Shown here: one piece after another, positions 32,615-40,645 of the stretch | How the letters are laid out: every line of letters starts with the position of its first letter | How positions within the stretch are numbered: the stretch's first letter is position 1 | DNA from: Streptococcus equinus | GTDB taxonomy: Bacteria > Bacillota > Bacilli > Lactobacillales > Streptococcaceae | Assembly (NCBI RefSeq): GCF_900101445.1 | Contig: NZ_FNKE01000002.1 | Location: 144,343-208,342 of the forward strand | Reading direction: 5' to 3' | Length of the DNA: 64,000 nucleotides | Made by a program: the position numbers and the translations under genes | The notes under the pieces: model-generated | Databases searched by the model: none | Seen by the model: only the letters and a program-made list of their open reading frames with translations | What the model was told of the DNA's origin: nothing

Positions 32615-33127
32615 ATGAAGAAAAGAATCCTCTTAGTTGATGGTTATAACATGATTGCCTTTTGGCAGGAAACACGTCAACTCTTTAAGACAAATCGATT
32701 AGACGAAGCACGCAATATTTTGCTGCGTAAGCTCAATAACTATGCCTATTTTGAAAATCTGGATATTATTTGTGTCTTTGATGCCCAGTATGTTCCGGGT
32801 TTGCGTCAACGTTATGACCAATATAAAATCCAAGTTATCTTTACTGAAGAAGATGAAACAGCCGATTCCTATATTGAACGTACGGCAGCTGAACTAAATA
32901 CACCACGCCATCTTGTGGAAGTTGCAACCAGTGATTTAAATGAACAATGGACGGTCTTCTCACAAGGTGCCCTTCGGGTGTCAGCTCGTGAATTGGAGCA
33001 ACGCGTAAATACGGTTAAATCAGACTTGGACAAAATGTCAAAACACATTGACTTAACCACACCAAAACTCAGTCCATGGAATGATGGACAAATGTATAAA
33101 TTAAAACAATTACTTGATGATATTTAA
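32615..33127 (+). CDS. yacP: NYN-domain ribonuclease, YacP/Rae1 family
   Basis: 170 aa PIN-like nuclease. The acidic catalytic pattern is visible: LLVDGYNMIAFW near residue 6, VFDAQYVPG near 55, and EDETADSYIERTAAEL near 86. The Bacillus Rae1 member cuts mRNA in the ribosomal A site. It sits after rlmB with a 42-base gap and an AAAGGA ribosome site, the same neighbourhood (cysS-mrnC-rlmB-yacP) as in Bacillus. Confidence 0.9.
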   Translation: MKKRILLVDGYNMIAFWQETRQLFKTNRLDEARNILLRKLNNYAYFENLDIICVFDAQYVPGLRQRYDQYKIQVIFTEEDETADSYIERTAAELNTPRHLVEVATSDLNEQWTVFSQGALRVSARELEQRVNTVKSDLDKMSKHIDLTTPKLSPWNDGQMYKLKQLLDDI

Positions 33128-33151
33128 AACATCAAAGGACTTTTTTAAAGG

Positions 33152-33176
33152 AGCTCGCTAATTGCGGGCTTTTTTG
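33152..33176 (+). terminator. Terminator of rlmB-yacP
   Basis: AGCTCGC-TAATT-GCGGGCT stem with a T run. Confidence 0.85.
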
Positions 33177-33273
33177 TTATAATGAAAAAGAAATCATTTG
33201 ACTATCAAAGTATTTTTATGACAATGATTGATAATACTGAACGTATGATTGTTTTTATAGTAAAGGGAGAATT

Positions 33274-34134
33274 ATGACTTTTAAATTACTAACGGATTCA
33301 ACAGCAGATTTAGATGAAAATTGGGCAACTGCTCATGATGTTGAAATCCTAGGACTAACCATTCAATTAGACGGGGAAATCTATGAAACGGTTGGTCCAA
33401 ATCGTTTGACTAGTGAAAAATTACTAGAAAGCATGAAAAATGGTGGTAAACCAACGACTAGTCAAGTTAATGTGGGACAATTTGAAGAAAGTTTCCGTCG
33501 TCATGCACAAAATGGTGATGCGGTGCTTTACCTAGCTTTTTCTTCTGTCTTATCAGGAACTTACCAAAGTTCAATGATTGCGCGTGATCTTGTTTTAGAA
33601 GAATTTCCAGATGCGACTATCGAAATCGTTGATACTTTGGCAGCAGCAGGTGGGGAAGGGTATTTATCTGTCCTAGCAGCTGCAGCGCGTGATGAAGGCA
33701 AGACACTCGAAGAAACTAAAGCGATGATTATTGATATTTTGCCTCGCTTACGAACATATTTCCTAGTTGATGACCTTTATCATTTGATGCGTGGCGGTCG
33801 TTTATCAAAAACATCTGCTATCATGGGAAGTTTAGCTAATATCAAACCTCTTTTGTGGTTGGATGCCACAGGAAAACTTGTCCCACTAGCAAAAATTCGT
33901 GGACGTAAAAAAGCCCTAAAAGAAGTTGTAGCGCAAGCAACAGAATCCCTAGCTCACCGAACAGCTGTTGTCGCTTATGCTAATGATGTAGAAGGGGCTG
34001 AAAGCTTGAAAGAATCATTACTCGAACATGACATGATTGATGAGGTTCTTATTATGCCATTAGGTCCAGTTATCTCAGCTCACGTAGGGCCTGGAACACT
34101 AGCCGTCTTTACAATCGGAAAAGACGCACGATAA
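33274..34134 (+). CDS. DegV-family fatty-acid-binding protein
   Basis: 286 aa two-domain DegV fold, probably a FakB-type subunit presenting fatty acid to the kinase FakA. Typical segments are [14 protein letters not shown] at the N terminus, the [13 protein letters not shown] lipid-contact region near residue 60, [14 protein letters not shown] near 88, and [19 protein letters not shown] near 172. The ligand is inferred from family. It is a single gene with AAAGGGAGAATT before the ATG and its own terminator. Confidence 0.9.
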   Translation: MTFKLLTDSTADLDENWATAHDVEILGLTIQLDGEIYETVGPNRLTSEKLLESMKNGGKPTTSQVNVGQFEESFRRHAQNGDAVLYLAFSSVLSGTYQSSMIARDLVLEEFPDATIEIVDTLAAAGGEGYLSVLAAAARDEGKTLEETKAMIIDILPRLRTYFLVDDLYHLMRGGRLSKTSAIMGSLANIKPLLWLDATGKLVPLAKIRGRKKALKEVVAQATESLAHRTAVVAYANDVEGAESLKESLLEHDMIDEVLIMPLGPVISAHVGPGTLAVFTIGKDAR

Positions 34135-34142
34135 AATCAAAA

Positions 34143-34167
34143 AAAGTGGACTTAGTCTGCTTTTTTT
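34143..34167 (+). terminator. Terminator of the degV-like gene
   Basis: A 9-bp stem AAAGTGGAC/GTCTGCTTT with loop TTA and following T's. Confidence 0.82.
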
Positions 34168-34217
34168 CTAAAACATAATGACGGTGGTATTTAATATTTG
34201 AATTGGAGTGAGGGAAG

Positions 34218-34700
34218 ATGATTGTAGCTATTGAGACGGTTGGTTTGTGTCTGTTCTTTTTTATCTTGTGCTTTTTAGGGACAGGAACTGATGATAAAAA
34301 TTTAAAAAGTTTTTCATCGTATCCAGATGAAGTTCAGACTTTGATAAGAAATAATGAGGATTATCGAGCAAAAGTTAAAACAACTAATAAGTGTGTGGCA
34401 TTCTTGCTAAATTTTTTAATCTTTTTGGTAATATTATTTATTTTGGGAATAGCTATTAGAAAGCCAAACTTTTTACATAATTTCATTTGTTTAAGCATTA
34501 TAGGACAAGGATTGAATTTATTTGATTTACTTGTGATTGATTTAATTTGGTGGAGACGTACAAAACGTATCCGTTTTACAAAAATGCCTGAAAAGAACTT
34601 GTATCAGAATCCTAGAAAACATATAGAATCATTTTTAAGAGCTTTTGTGATGTATCTTCTGATTGCTGCAATAGATGGTTATTTGTTGCAATTTTTGTAA
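34218..34700 (+). CDS. Unrecognised membrane protein
   Basis: 160 aa, not recognised. Four hydrophobic segments are visible: residues about 3-20, 60-82, 88-110 and 138-158, with a polar loop (DDKNLKSFSSYPDEVQTLI) after the first and a basic loop (WWRRTKRIRFTKMPEKN) before the last. GGGAAG precedes the ATG. The next gene in the same direction encodes a membrane-anchored XRE regulator, and both are richer in A+T than their neighbours, suggesting a small accessory pair. Confidence 0.6.
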   Translation: MIVAIETVGLCLFFFILCFLGTGTDDKNLKSFSSYPDEVQTLIRNNEDYRAKVKTTNKCVAFLLNFLIFLVILFILGIAIRKPNFLHNFICLSIIGQGLNLFDLLVIDLIWWRRTKRIRFTKMPEKNLYQNPRKHIESFLRAFVMYLLIAAIDGYLLQFL

Positions 34701-34810
34701 CGTCAAATTGATGAATGGGCTATGTCAAAGGAGTTTTGCTATGATGTCAAAAGGTATTTGCTAGTATTCAAATGAAAAAAAGAGGATAATTTTGGTGAAA
34801 GGTGGAAAAA

Positions 34811-35440
34811 ATGAATATCAGTGAATTACGAAAACAATATCAGATGAGTCAAGATGATTTTGCCAATATTTTTCATGTATCAAGGCAGACTGTATCAAAT
34901 TGGGAAAATGGAAAAAGCTATCCAGATGTAGAAATGCTGGTTAAAATTAGTGATTATTTTGGCATCTCTGTTGACCAATTAATTAAAAAAGAAACTATAC
35001 CAAATGTAGCAAAAAATTCTGAGAAGCAGAAGAAGCTGTGGCCAATGCTTGCTGTGATTGCCACAGTGATTTGCCTTATCGGAGCATTCTTTTTGTACAA
35101 CTATAATGCAGAACACTCAGTCAAGTTTTCAATGAAAAAAGATAAGACTTATGGTCAAAGTGCAACTAGCCAAAAAACTTTAGAAGTTGCTAAAGGTTAT
35201 TTCACATTGCCAGAAGATGAAAAGTTGAATCTTAAAGTAAATGGCATGACAGATGATGGAGATTTACATTTAAGTATTGTTGATGAAAATAACAAGTGTT
35301 GTTATCGACTCGATGGTGATGAATTAAAAGATAGCCAAAAACTTTACTTCAAAAAAGGTTCTTATAAAATTCAAATCACTGCCGATCATTATCATGAAAA
35401 GGTTGTTAGTTTAGACTATAATGTGAGTGTTAAGGGGTAG
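34811..35440 (+). CDS. Membrane-anchored XRE-family regulator
   Basis: 209 aa. Residues 1-60 form an XRE helix-turn-helix (LRKQYQMSQDDFANIFHVSRQTVSNWENG). A single membrane helix lies at about 78-99 (LWPMLAVIATVICLIGAFFLYN), and the outside part is a beta-rich domain of about 110 residues without a known motif. This layout suggests a sensor that couples an outside signal to DNA binding. A GTG at 34802 is in frame, but GGTGG before the ATG at 34811 is the better start. No partner is certain; the membrane protein just upstream is a candidate. Confidence 0.72.
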   Translation: MNISELRKQYQMSQDDFANIFHVSRQTVSNWENGKSYPDVEMLVKISDYFGISVDQLIKKETIPNVAKNSEKQKKLWPMLAVIATVICLIGAFFLYNYNAEHSVKFSMKKDKTYGQSATSQKTLEVAKGYFTLPEDEKLNLKVNGMTDDGDLHLSIVDENNKCCYRLDGDELKDSQKLYFKKGSYKIQITADHYHEKVVSLDYNVSVKG

Positions 35441-35545
35441 ACTTCACAATAGTTATAACTAGCCATAAAAAAATTCAATACCCACAATCTACTTTCTTCT
35501 TTGAGAGAAGTGCTATAATTGTAAAAAATCAAAGGAGGTAGGTTG

Positions 35546-36502
35546 ATGGCTTTAACATATGCTGTACTTGGAAGTGGTGCGATGGGACTACGCTTTGGTC
35601 TATTGCTGAAGGAACATTTGAAAGCTCAAGTCGATTTTATCGATACTTGGCAAGAACAAGTTGATACAATTCAAAAACAAGGTGGTGTCTACCAGTCACG
35701 TGATGGCAAGAATCGTCATTTGGTTCCAATTGATATTTATCTACCAGAAAACTATCGTGGAAAACCAGATGTCTTGATTATTTTTGACAAACAGATGCAT
35801 CTGCAAGAGTTATTGGAACGAAGCAAACATTTTTTCAATAGTAGCCAGTATGTTTTTACCGGTATGAATGGCATGGGACATATTGAGAAAATCAATCATT
35901 ATTTTGCACCTGAAAAAGTATTAGCTGGAACCTGTTTGATTGGGACAGTTTTAAAAGCAGCAGGAGACGTGGATTTTATCGGAAAAGCTGGAGTAGGTTC
36001 CATTAATGTTGCAGCACAGTCAGGAAAACTTGATGTGGTTCAAGAAGAAATTTTAGCAGATTTTAAAGCCGCAAACCTAAATCCAAATGTGACAGATAAT
36101 TTCTTAGGAACTCTTTATACAAAGGTAGTTTTCAATTCTGTGATTAATACAATTTGTACTCTTTTTGAAATCCGAATGGGTCAATTTATTGATTATCAGG
36201 GAGCAGAGAAACTGGGGAGACAACTAATTGATGAAGCGTATGATGTAGCAAGTCTAGCAGGTATTGAACCACTTAATAACCGCGAAAAAGAGTGGGAAAC
36301 TATCCGTTATGTCAGTGAGGAAACCAGTCCACTTCACTATCCATCAATGTATCAAGATATGAGCAAAGGGCGTCAGACAGAAGTAGATTATATTAATGGC
36401 TATATTTATGAGTTGGGCTTAGCAAACGGCTACCAAGCCAAGACACATGACTTCTTGCGTCACCTAGTTCATCTAGCTGAAAACACGCGAAAATACCGCT
36501 AA
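35546..36502 (+). CDS. Ketopantoate reductase family protein (PanE/ApbA)
   Basis: 318 aa. The N-terminal Rossmann domain has AVLGSGAMGLRFGLLL (NADPH loop, residues about 5-20). The C-terminal helical domain contains FLGTLYTKVVFNSVINTICTLF and the ETSPLHYPSMYQDMSKGRQTEVDYINGYI motif region of the family. It would reduce 2-dehydropantoate to pantoate for coenzyme A, or a related 2-keto acid; orphan paralogues are common, so the substrate is open. The TTG at 35543 is in frame, but AGGAGG spaced for the ATG at 35546 decides the start. Confidence 0.85.
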   Translation: MALTYAVLGSGAMGLRFGLLLKEHLKAQVDFIDTWQEQVDTIQKQGGVYQSRDGKNRHLVPIDIYLPENYRGKPDVLIIFDKQMHLQELLERSKHFFNSSQYVFTGMNGMGHIEKINHYFAPEKVLAGTCLIGTVLKAAGDVDFIGKAGVGSINVAAQSGKLDVVQEEILADFKAANLNPNVTDNFLGTLYTKVVFNSVINTICTLFEIRMGQFIDYQGAEKLGRQLIDEAYDVASLAGIEPLNNREKEWETIRYVSEETSPLHYPSMYQDMSKGRQTEVDYINGYIYELGLANGYQAKTHDFLRHLVHLAENTRKYR

Positions 36503-36553
36503 GCGTTTTCTTTTAAAAAGACGAAAAAACTTAGAAAAGATTAGTCATAACTG

Positions 36554-36583
36554 TTGACTTACTACCACTTTTTTTGGTATTAT
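36554..36583 (+). promoter_or_regulatory. rplM-rpsI promoter
   Basis: TTGACT (36554-36559), 18-base spacer, TATTAT (36578-36583) with a TG extension. Confidence 0.7.
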
Positions 36584-36589
36584 AATAAA

Positions 36590-36678
36590 CGGTATTGTTT
36601 ACCCCATTTGTAAGGCCCCGGAACCTTTCAAATAACTCGTGGACCGGAACATCCACACTTTGTAAACAAAAACGAATT
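36590..36678 (+). promoter_or_regulatory. L13-type ribosomal protein leader
   Basis: The leader can pair GGTATTGTTTAC near 36591 with GTAAAC near 36661 and contains GGCCCCGGAACC and GTGGACCGGAACATCCAC hairpin segments. Position before rplM matches the L13 leader class of Firmicutes, which lets L13 repress the operon. Assigned by position and folding pattern only. Confidence 0.5.
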
Positions 36679-36693
36679 CGTATAGGAGAACTC

Positions 36694-37140
36694 ATGAACA
36701 AAACAACATTCATGGCTAAACCAGGCCAAGTTGAACGTAAATGGTACGTTGTTGACGCAACAGATGTACCTCTTGGACGTCTTTCTGCAGTAGTTGCTAG
36801 CGTACTTCGCGGAAAAAACAAACCAACATTCACACCACACACTGATACAGGTGACTTCGTTATCGTTATCAATGCTGAAAAAGTTAAATTAACTGGTAAA
36901 AAAGCAACTGATAAAATCTACTACACTCACTCAATGTATCCAGGTGGATTGAAACAAATCTCAGCAGGTGAACTTCGTTCTAAAAATGCTGTTCGCTTGA
37001 TTGAAAAATCAGTTAAAGGCATGCTTCCACACAACACTCTTGGACGTGCACAAGGCATGAAATTGAAAGTCTTCGTAGGTAGCGAACACACACACGCTGC
37101 TCAACAACCAGAAGTACTTGATATTAAAGGACTTATCTAA
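36694..37140 (+). CDS. rplM: 50S ribosomal protein L13
   Basis: 148 aa, full length. It contains [20 protein letters not shown] at the N terminus and [20 protein letters not shown] near residue 110. An in-frame start at 36595 is excluded because it lies inside the leader RNA; AGGAGAACTC precedes the ATG at 36694. It is cotranscribed with rpsI 22 bases later. Confidence 0.97.
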   Translation: MNKTTFMAKPGQVERKWYVVDATDVPLGRLSAVVASVLRGKNKPTFTPHTDTGDFVIVINAEKVKLTGKKATDKIYYTHSMYPGGLKQISAGELRSKNAVRLIEKSVKGMLPHNTLGRAQGMKLKVFVGSEHTHAAQQPEVLDIKGLI

Positions 37141-37162
37141 GAGAGAAAGGAGCATCTATTAA

Positions 37163-37555
37163 ATGGCACAAGCACAATACACAGGTACTGGTCGTCGTAA
37201 AAACGCTGTTGCACGCGTACGTTTGGTCCCAGGTACTGGTAAAATCACAGTTAACAAAAAAGATGTAGAAGAATACATCCCACATGCTGACCTTCGTCTT
37301 GTTATTAACCAACCATTCGCAGTTACTTCAACTGTAGGTTCATACGACGTTTTCGTTAACGTTGTAGGTGGTGGTTACGCAGGTCAATCAGGAGCTATCC
37401 GTCACGGTATCGCTCGCGCATTGCTTCAAGTAGACCCAGACTTCCGTGATTCATTGAAACGCGCTGGTCTTCTTACACGTGATGCACGTATGGTTGAACG
37501 TAAAAAACCAGGTCTTAAAAAAGCTCGTAAAGCTTCACAATTCTCAAAACGTTAA
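37163..37555 (+). CDS. rpsI: 30S ribosomal protein S9
   Basis: 130 aa, full length, ending in the conserved basic tail [17 protein letters not shown] that reaches the decoding centre. It is the last chromosomal gene before the mobile element. The tail is intact, so if the element recombined inside the 3' end of the gene it restored the codons. AAAGGAGC precedes the ATG. Confidence 0.97.
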   Translation: MAQAQYTGTGRRKNAVARVRLVPGTGKITVNKKDVEEYIPHADLRLVINQPFAVTSTVGSYDVFVNVVGGGYAGQSGAIRHGIARALLQVDPDFRDSLKRAGLLTRDARMVERKKPGLKKARKASQFSKR

Positions 37556-37580
37556 TCAATACGATTATATCAACGTTTCA

Positions 37581-37617
37581 AGACATTCAAGATTTTTATC
37601 TTGGATGTCTTTTTTTG
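37581..37617 (+). terminator. Terminator of rplM-rpsI
   Basis: A 13-bp stem AGACATTCAAGAT/ATCTTGGATGTCT, one G-U pair, followed by seven T's. Confidence 0.92.
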
Positions 37618-37631
37618 CTTAAAAATATAAA

Positions 37632-37664
37632 ATTTCCACCAAAATTTCCACCAAATTTCCACTA
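37632..37664. repeat. Three TTTCCACC-type repeats at the element end (candidate integrase arm sites)
   Basis: AATTTCCACC occurs three times in tandem (last copy ending ..CCAC) between the rpsI terminator and the int stop codon. Tyrosine integrases with an N-terminal arm-binding domain use such short repeats near each element end, so this probably marks the left attachment region. The core site and right end cannot be paired within the window. Confidence 0.55.
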
Positions 37665-38882
37665 TTGCTTTTTGAGGTTTCTAAAAACTATTTCACCAAC
37701 TGGTTGTTTTACAGTATTTTTTGTATTGATATATGTCTTAGTGGTTGATTGATCGCTGTGGGTTAATGCTTCAGAAATTTCTTCAATAGGAACTCCTGCT
37801 TTTTTAGCTAAAGTTGCTCCAGTGTGCCTTAATTTATGAGGAGAGGCAGGGGCTAACTCAGGGTGACGTCTCCTAATAGAATTCATACGATAGTTTAAAT
37901 AATCAATGTGAAGAACGGTGTTTATATTATTTTTTCTATCATTATAGGTAAATATAAATTGATTATTCGTTTGTCTGAGCCCAAATTGTTTCAATTCCTC
38001 TTTTTGTAATTTTTTCCACTTTTTTAGTAGTATCATGAGCTCAAGAGGTGCATTGAAAATTGTCTTTTTCCCTCCTTTAGTTGCTTTTACATTTCCAAAT
38101 CTGTCAAGAGCATTTTCAATTAATATTTGATTAGTTTCGAAATTAACGTGTTTCCATTGAAGTGCATAGGATTCTGATTTCCTATCTGAAAGAAAAAATG
38201 TTGTATAGAAGAGGACATAGTCTTTGAATTCTATTAATCCATTTTTTAAATCTTCATCAAATGCTTGTAACCACAAACGTAGCTCTTCTTCATCCAGTGT
38301 CAAATCTTCATCACGTTTATTTTCCTTTAAAATTTGTTTTTTTACTGCTTTAATTCGACTGATGGTTTTATGGAGTCGGTTGCTAGGGATGTACTCTAGT
38401 TCTTCAGCCCAATCGAAGACTGAGTTAATATAGCCTCTAATAGCTTTAAAATTCGCATAACTATTTGCCTTGGGAGTGAGTAGTGATAAGACTAATTGTT
38501 TATTTTCGTTAAGATAACTTAATGAGTAATTCCCTAGAATAGGTAAAATGTGGAGTCTAAACATACTTTTGGTTTGAAATACGGTAGCAGGTGTAGGAGG
38601 TCTATTTGTTGAAGTAGTTTGCCCAGCTATGTACGGTTCTAGCCAAACTTCTTTATAGAAATCTGAGAAGAGAATATCTTCTTTTTTTATAGTTTTTTGG
38701 TAAAGTTTGTTATGTCTTGCTTTTTCAATATCAACAGATATTTTTAACTCTGCTTCTTTTGCCTCACGTTTTGTTTTGAAGCGTTTTTCATACAATTTTT
38801 TTAAACCAAGTTTGGCTTGTACATCTTCAGGTATATATAATCGTAATTGGTAAGTTCCGTTTTTAGTTTTTTTAATAGCCAT
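37662..38882 (-). CDS. int: Tyrosine recombinase/integrase of the ICE
   Basis: 406 aa, Tn916-Int-like architecture. An N-terminal arm-DNA-binding domain (KKTKNGTYQLRLYIPEDVQ with KRFKTKREAKEAE) is followed by a core-binding helical domain (about 70-190) and the catalytic domain. Catalytic positions seen are DRKSESYALQWKHV (Arg I region), HKLRHTGATL (His-x-x-Arg), THSDQSTTKTYI (second His region and Tyr nucleophile). It inserts and excises the element; the location just downstream of rpsI agrees with ICEs that target that gene's 3' end. xis lies immediately upstream with a 9-base gap, so both are expressed together. Confidence 0.92.
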   Translation of the reverse strand: MAIKKTKNGTYQLRLYIPEDVQAKLGLKKLYEKRFKTKREAKEAELKISVDIEKARHNKLYQKTIKKEDILFSDFYKEVWLEPYIAGQTTSTNRPPTPATVFQTKSMFRLHILPILGNYSLSYLNENKQLVLSLLTPKANSYANFKAIRGYINSVFDWAEELEYIPSNRLHKTISRIKAVKKQILKENKRDEDLTLDEEELRLWLQAFDEDLKNGLIEFKDYVLFYTTFFLSDRKSESYALQWKHVNFETNQILIENALDRFGNVKATKGGKKTIFNAPLELMILLKKWKKLQKEELKQFGLRQTNNQFIFTYNDRKNNINTVLHIDYLNYRMNSIRRRHPELAPASPHKLRHTGATLAKKAGVPIEEISEALTHSDQSTTKTYINTKNTVKQPVGEIVFRNLKKQ

Positions 38883-38891
38883 TTTTTCTCC

Positions 38892-39164
38892 TTACGCAGA
38901 AATTTCAAGTTGTGTCATCCATTGGTTAACACTTTCTTTACTAAATCTAATTGATTTTCCGATTTTAATATATGGAAGTCCCATACTAATCCATAAATCA
39001 AGTGTATTATTTGAAATTCCAAGATAACGACAAGTTTGTTTTTTGTTTAAAAAAGGGCTATCAGCTCCAGAAACTTCTCTAACATTCTTGATTTCCTCTT
39101 TTATCAATTCTCCAATCATGTGTTGAATTTCTTGTGTTTGTTCTTTTGCTAACATTACTTGCAT
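38892..39164 (-). CDS. xis: Excisionase-type DNA-binding protein
   Basis: 90 aa. The C-terminal half is a MerR-like winged helix of the excisionase family (FLNKKQTCRYLGISNNTLDLWISMGLPYIK, then RFSKESVNQWM). The N-terminal half is a charged helix. It would direct the integrase toward excision. The ATG at 39164 follows GAGGAGG; the in-frame start at 39197 lies in the terminator region of the preceding gene and is rejected. Confidence 0.85.
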   Translation of the reverse strand: MQVMLAKEQTQEIQHMIGELIKEEIKNVREVSGADSPFLNKKQTCRYLGISNNTLDLWISMGLPYIKIGKSIRFSKESVNQWMTQLEISA

Positions 39165-39183
39165 ATTTTTCCTCCTCAAAAAT

Positions 39184-39213
39184 AAAAAAGGAAGCAAGTT
39201 GATACTTGCTCCC
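39184..39213 (-). terminator. Terminator between the conjugation module and xis-int
   Basis: Minus strand: GGAGCAAGT-ATCA-ACTTGCTTCC (one G-U pair) followed by six T's. It separates conjugation transcripts from recombination genes, or attenuates read-through into them. Confidence 0.75.
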
Positions 39214-39303
39214 GTGGAGATTATGAAAAAGAAAAGTTTTAGGATAATTATATTATAGCATATAGCATCTTAAACTAGTCTTAATCATAAATAGTAGTTT
39301 AAA

Positions 39304-40404
39304 TCATTTTACTGCAAAGCTATAGTAGCTTTGTGGTGATAAAACTTGATAGTGTGGTTTGTCTTGAGTGTGATTGTAATTACATTCTGATATTAGAAAT
39401 GTACTGTCTTTATTGACAGCTTCAACAAAGGCAACGTGTCCGTATTGTGCTAATGTTTCTCCATATCCTCCTTTTACTGACATAACCGCACCGACTTGTG
39501 GTGAGTTACTGTGTTTCCAACCTTTTGAGACAAGTGCCGAAACCCAATCTTGCCCATTACCATTATTATTGTAAATAGCAGGATCAGTACAAATACCTGT
39601 CTCAATTAGTCTATTGCAAACATACCAAGTACATTGACCAGTAGGATAAGAGTTTCCTCCTTGTGTGGTGACGCTTTTGGAAGTTGGTTGTCCGTATTTT
39701 AGTTTACCATTATATTCACTTGGAAAATCAAAGGAGGATAGTAGTGTTCCTTTAGATAATCCAGTGTTACCCGAAAAAGCTATTGTTGTTTTGCTGTTTT
39801 TTAATGTTCCATTGAAGATGTTATACCATTTTCGGGCATTCACTTTGAGTTGGTCAGCTTTAGTTTGTCCATCAGATAAAGCCACTCCCTCATAATGTTC
39901 AGACCAATAGAGACTTGCTTCTCCCGCATCACTAGCTGACTGCATTTTACTTTTGACATTTGCATAAGCACCACTAAGTTCAGTAGACATTAATTTTAAT
40001 TCAACTTGAGATTCTAGTGCTCTTTGTGGAGCAGAAGCCCAGCGATTACCATTGACTGAACTTGACCACCCAGACCATTGGAAATAACCTGCCACCCCTC
40101 CACTAGTATTAATAGCTTTAGGGTCAAAGCCACTTTCACGTTCAGCTACTGCAAGACTTCCGGCACTGCCAGCTAGAGAAAAGCCCTCGTGAGAGAGTTG
40201 ATAATTAAGAATTTGAATGACGTCTTTAGCACGTTCTTCAGAAATATTGGCTTTATTGGCTACCTCTTTGGCTGTCAAGGAGGTTTCTTGTCCATTTTGA
40301 GAAGTTGTAGTATCATCAGACAGATTTCCTGCAATAAGTATCAGTAAAGTAGCTGGTAGAAGAAAAGGAAGTAATAACCCTAAAATGAGTATTTTTTTCT
40401 TCAT
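39304..40404 (-). CDS. Conjugation peptidoglycan hydrolase (lysozyme-like plus CHAP)
   Basis: 366 aa. An N-terminal membrane anchor or signal (ILILGLLLPFLLPATLLILIAG) is followed by a lysozyme-like domain (about 60-200, with SLAVAERESGFDPKAINTSGG and GYFQWSGW) and a C-terminal CHAP amidase domain (about 245-366). The CHAP domain has its catalytic Cys in YPTGQCTWYVCNRL and His in YGHVAFVEAV. It opens the cell wall for the transfer channel, the role of Orf14 of Tn916. It is the last gene of the conjugation module. Confidence 0.9.
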   Translation of the reverse strand: MKKKILILGLLLPFLLPATLLILIAGNLSDDTTTSQNGQETSLTAKEVANKANISEERAKDVIQILNYQLSHEGFSLAGSAGSLAVAERESGFDPKAINTSGGVAGYFQWSGWSSSVNGNRWASAPQRALESQVELKLMSTELSGAYANVKSKMQSASDAGEASLYWSEHYEGVALSDGQTKADQLKVNARKWYNIFNGTLKNSKTTIAFSGNTGLSKGTLLSSFDFPSEYNGKLKYGQPTSKSVTTQGGNSYPTGQCTWYVCNRLIETGICTDPAIYNNNGNGQDWVSALVSKGWKHSNSPQVGAVMSVKGGYGETLAQYGHVAFVEAVNKDSTFLISECNYNHTQDKPHYQVLSPQSYYSFAVK

Positions 40405-40420
40405 TGGCTTACCTCAGATA

Positions 40421-40645
40421 TTAGTGTTTTAGGTAGACTGTAAAAATCAGACTATCAAATCGCCACTTAGCATCTAATACTACGGGATAAGAGCGACAAA
40501 TATCGATGATTGTTGAAGCTTCCTTATCAGTAATTGGAAATAAGACGAGAAAGTCCAATGACCTCTCATTATTTTGATAGGCTTCATAAACATTATTTTC
40601 AATAATAGGTTTTAAAGCTCTTTTAGAATTGATATGGATATTCAT
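40421..40645 (-). CDS. Small hypothetical ICE protein
   Basis: 74 aa, not recognised. Soluble, with a mixed strand/helix pattern and no signal or membrane segment. Its start codon overlaps the stop of the VirB6-like gene by one base and it precedes the hydrolase by 16 bases, so it is translated as part of the transfer operon. A conserved small protein at this place is common in ICESt3-like modules, but its function is unknown. Confidence 0.55.
   Translation of the reverse strand: MNIHINSKRALKPIIENNVYEAYQNNERSLDFLVLFPITDKEASTIIDICRSYPVVLDAKWRFDSLIFTVYLKH

Noticed and set aside
37632..37664. The TTTCCACC repeats as the start of a CRISPR array.
   Set aside because: Repeats are short, back to back and without spacers; they fit integrase arm sites better. 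No CRISPR array is seen anywhere in the window.
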